Shown piece after piece: positions 5,930-6,253 of a stretch of 6,253 bases of DNA. How positions within the stretch are numbered: the first letter of the stretch is position 1; the number at the start of each line of letters is the position of its first letter. The position numbers and the translations under genes are program-made. Source of the stretch: Thermogutta sp. (GTDB taxonomy: Bacteria > Planctomycetota > Planctomycetia > Pirellulales > Thermoguttaceae); contig NZ_JACIYL010000205.1 of the NCBI RefSeq assembly GCF_014359955.1, forward strand, positions 1 to 6,253. The letters run 5' to 3'. The notes under the pieces are model-generated. The model had not been told where the DNA came from, did not search any database, and saw only the letters and a list, made by a program, of their open reading frames with translations.

Positions 5930-5947
5930 GGGGGATGGGGCATCCCC
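5917..5947 (-). terminator. Probable intrinsic terminator of the LptF/LptG-family gene
   Basis: On the minus strand GGGGATG (5947-5941) pairs with CATCCCC (5937-5931) around a CCC loop, and the stem is followed by the T-rich tail CTGTTTGTATTTGG. It lies about 60 bases past the TAA of the rightmost gene, in the right orientation. The T-tract is interrupted, so efficiency may be modest. It would insulate the CBS-korAB operon from upstream readthrough. Confidence 0.5.
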
Positions 5948-6007
5948 AACCGGGGACCGACCCGGGGAATTGTTGACTGAGACAGTGTTTTTTAATCGTG
6001 AGGAACG

Positions 6008-6253
6008 TTATTCCCAGAGCCAATCCAACTGCGCCACGGCGGCGGGGACTGAAATGAAAAACGGCAGCCACGCCGCCAATGCGGGTGAGATCAGGTAAAT
6101 ATTCCCCAGATATTCACAGGTAAGAACGACGGCTGTGAAAAGGGCCACGACAAGGATGCCCAAGCCCAGCGCGAGAAAAACGTTTCTCTGTTCCCGTCGG
6201 ACCACCAGGGGCAGTCCCAAAAACAGCAGATTGAGATCGCGGAGGGGCTGCAC
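6008..6253 (-). CDS. LptF/LptG (YjgP/YjgQ) family permease, C-terminal fragment
   Basis: The last 81 codons of a membrane protein whose 5' part lies beyond the right edge; the GTG at the edge is just an internal Val codon or chance start. Two hydrophobic segments are visible, about 24-48 ('NVFLALGLGILVVALFTAVV') and about 57-75 ('PALAAWLPFFISVPAAVA'). 'LGLPLVVRREQR' precedes the first, and 'PALAAWLP' is a hallmark of the last membrane helix in the LptF/LptG family. These inner-membrane permeases work with the LptB ATPase to extract lipopolysaccharide and pass it to the outer membrane. F or G cannot be told apart from this fragment. It ends in TAA at 6010-6008 and is followed by a likely terminator. 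It is transcribed in the same direction as the CBS-korAB cluster but is separated from it by about 890 bases, so it is probably a separate unit. Confidence 0.75.
   Translation of the reverse strand: MQPLRDLNLLFLGLPLVVRREQRNVFLALGLGILVVALFTAVVLTCEYLGNIYLISPALAAWLPFFISVPAAVAQLDWLWE

Larger units (their letters stand above)
5117..6007. other. 890-bp gene-free repeat-rich intergenic region
   Basis: No convincing protein gene was found here on either strand. Open frames exist, but their translations follow the GC-rich hairpin repeats, for example two copies of 'RARQAC' arising from the repeat itself. Bases 5117-5400 would be the leader of the CBS-korAB mRNA if the predicted promoter is right. Bases 5408-5436 hold that promoter. 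Bases 5490-5820 hold a dense cluster of palindromes. Bases 5907-5947 hold a short direct repeat and a probable terminator of the rightmost gene. No tRNA was recognised. Confidence 0.6.

Noticed and set aside
5865..6098. A 77-codon plus-strand frame near the right end
   Set aside because: It overlaps the end of the LptF/LptG-family gene and runs through the terminator hairpin; it has no domain.

Overview
The window looks like chromosomal DNA of a planctomycete, possibly a Pirellulales or Thermogutta-like thermophile. This rests on three things: the C-terminal style of the CBS proteins (a 'FPxAVxxLPP...REG' tail), a parvulin-like protein of a type I associate with planctomycetes, and gene-poor spacers rich in GC hairpin repeats containing an ACAAG/CTTGT loop. 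No rRNA or other marker gene is present, so the assignment is an inference. No tRNA, CRISPR array, IS transposase or phage gene was seen.

Layout. Bases 1-899 (+) hold the end of a SurA/PpiC-like peptidyl-prolyl isomerase that runs off the left edge. It converges with a leftward four-gene cluster at 5116-972 (-). In transcription order this is a small CBS-pair protein, KorA (a gamma-alpha fused 2-oxoacid:ferredoxin oxidoreductase subunit), KorB (the TPP and Fe-S beta subunit), and a second CBS-pair protein with an N-terminal zinc ribbon. Gaps are 13, 89 and 41 bp, consistent with one operon. Bases 5117-6007 (about 890 bp) hold no convincing gene. They contain a candidate promoter for the operon, at least five GC-rich hairpins (three with an identical ACAAG loop), a short direct repeat and a likely terminator for the next gene. 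Bases 6008-6253 (-) are the C-terminal end of an LptF/LptG-family permease that runs off the right edge.

How the genes fit together. KorA and KorB together carry the parts expected of a two-subunit 2-oxoacid:ferredoxin oxidoreductase: a gamma domain, the YPITP-containing alpha domain, a TPP-binding GDGD...NN motif and four candidate cluster cysteines. The enzyme would oxidatively decarboxylate a 2-oxoacid (2-oxoglutarate is most likely by family resemblance) to acyl-CoA and reduce ferredoxin. Two distinct CBS-pair proteins, one with a possible metal site, bracket the enzyme genes. That suggests adenylate-linked control of this step. This is the most interesting functional hypothesis in the window and is inferred from gene order and motifs.

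The most interesting non-coding signal is the hairpin family at 5587-5698. Its stems differ by compensatory base changes while the five-base loop stays constant.
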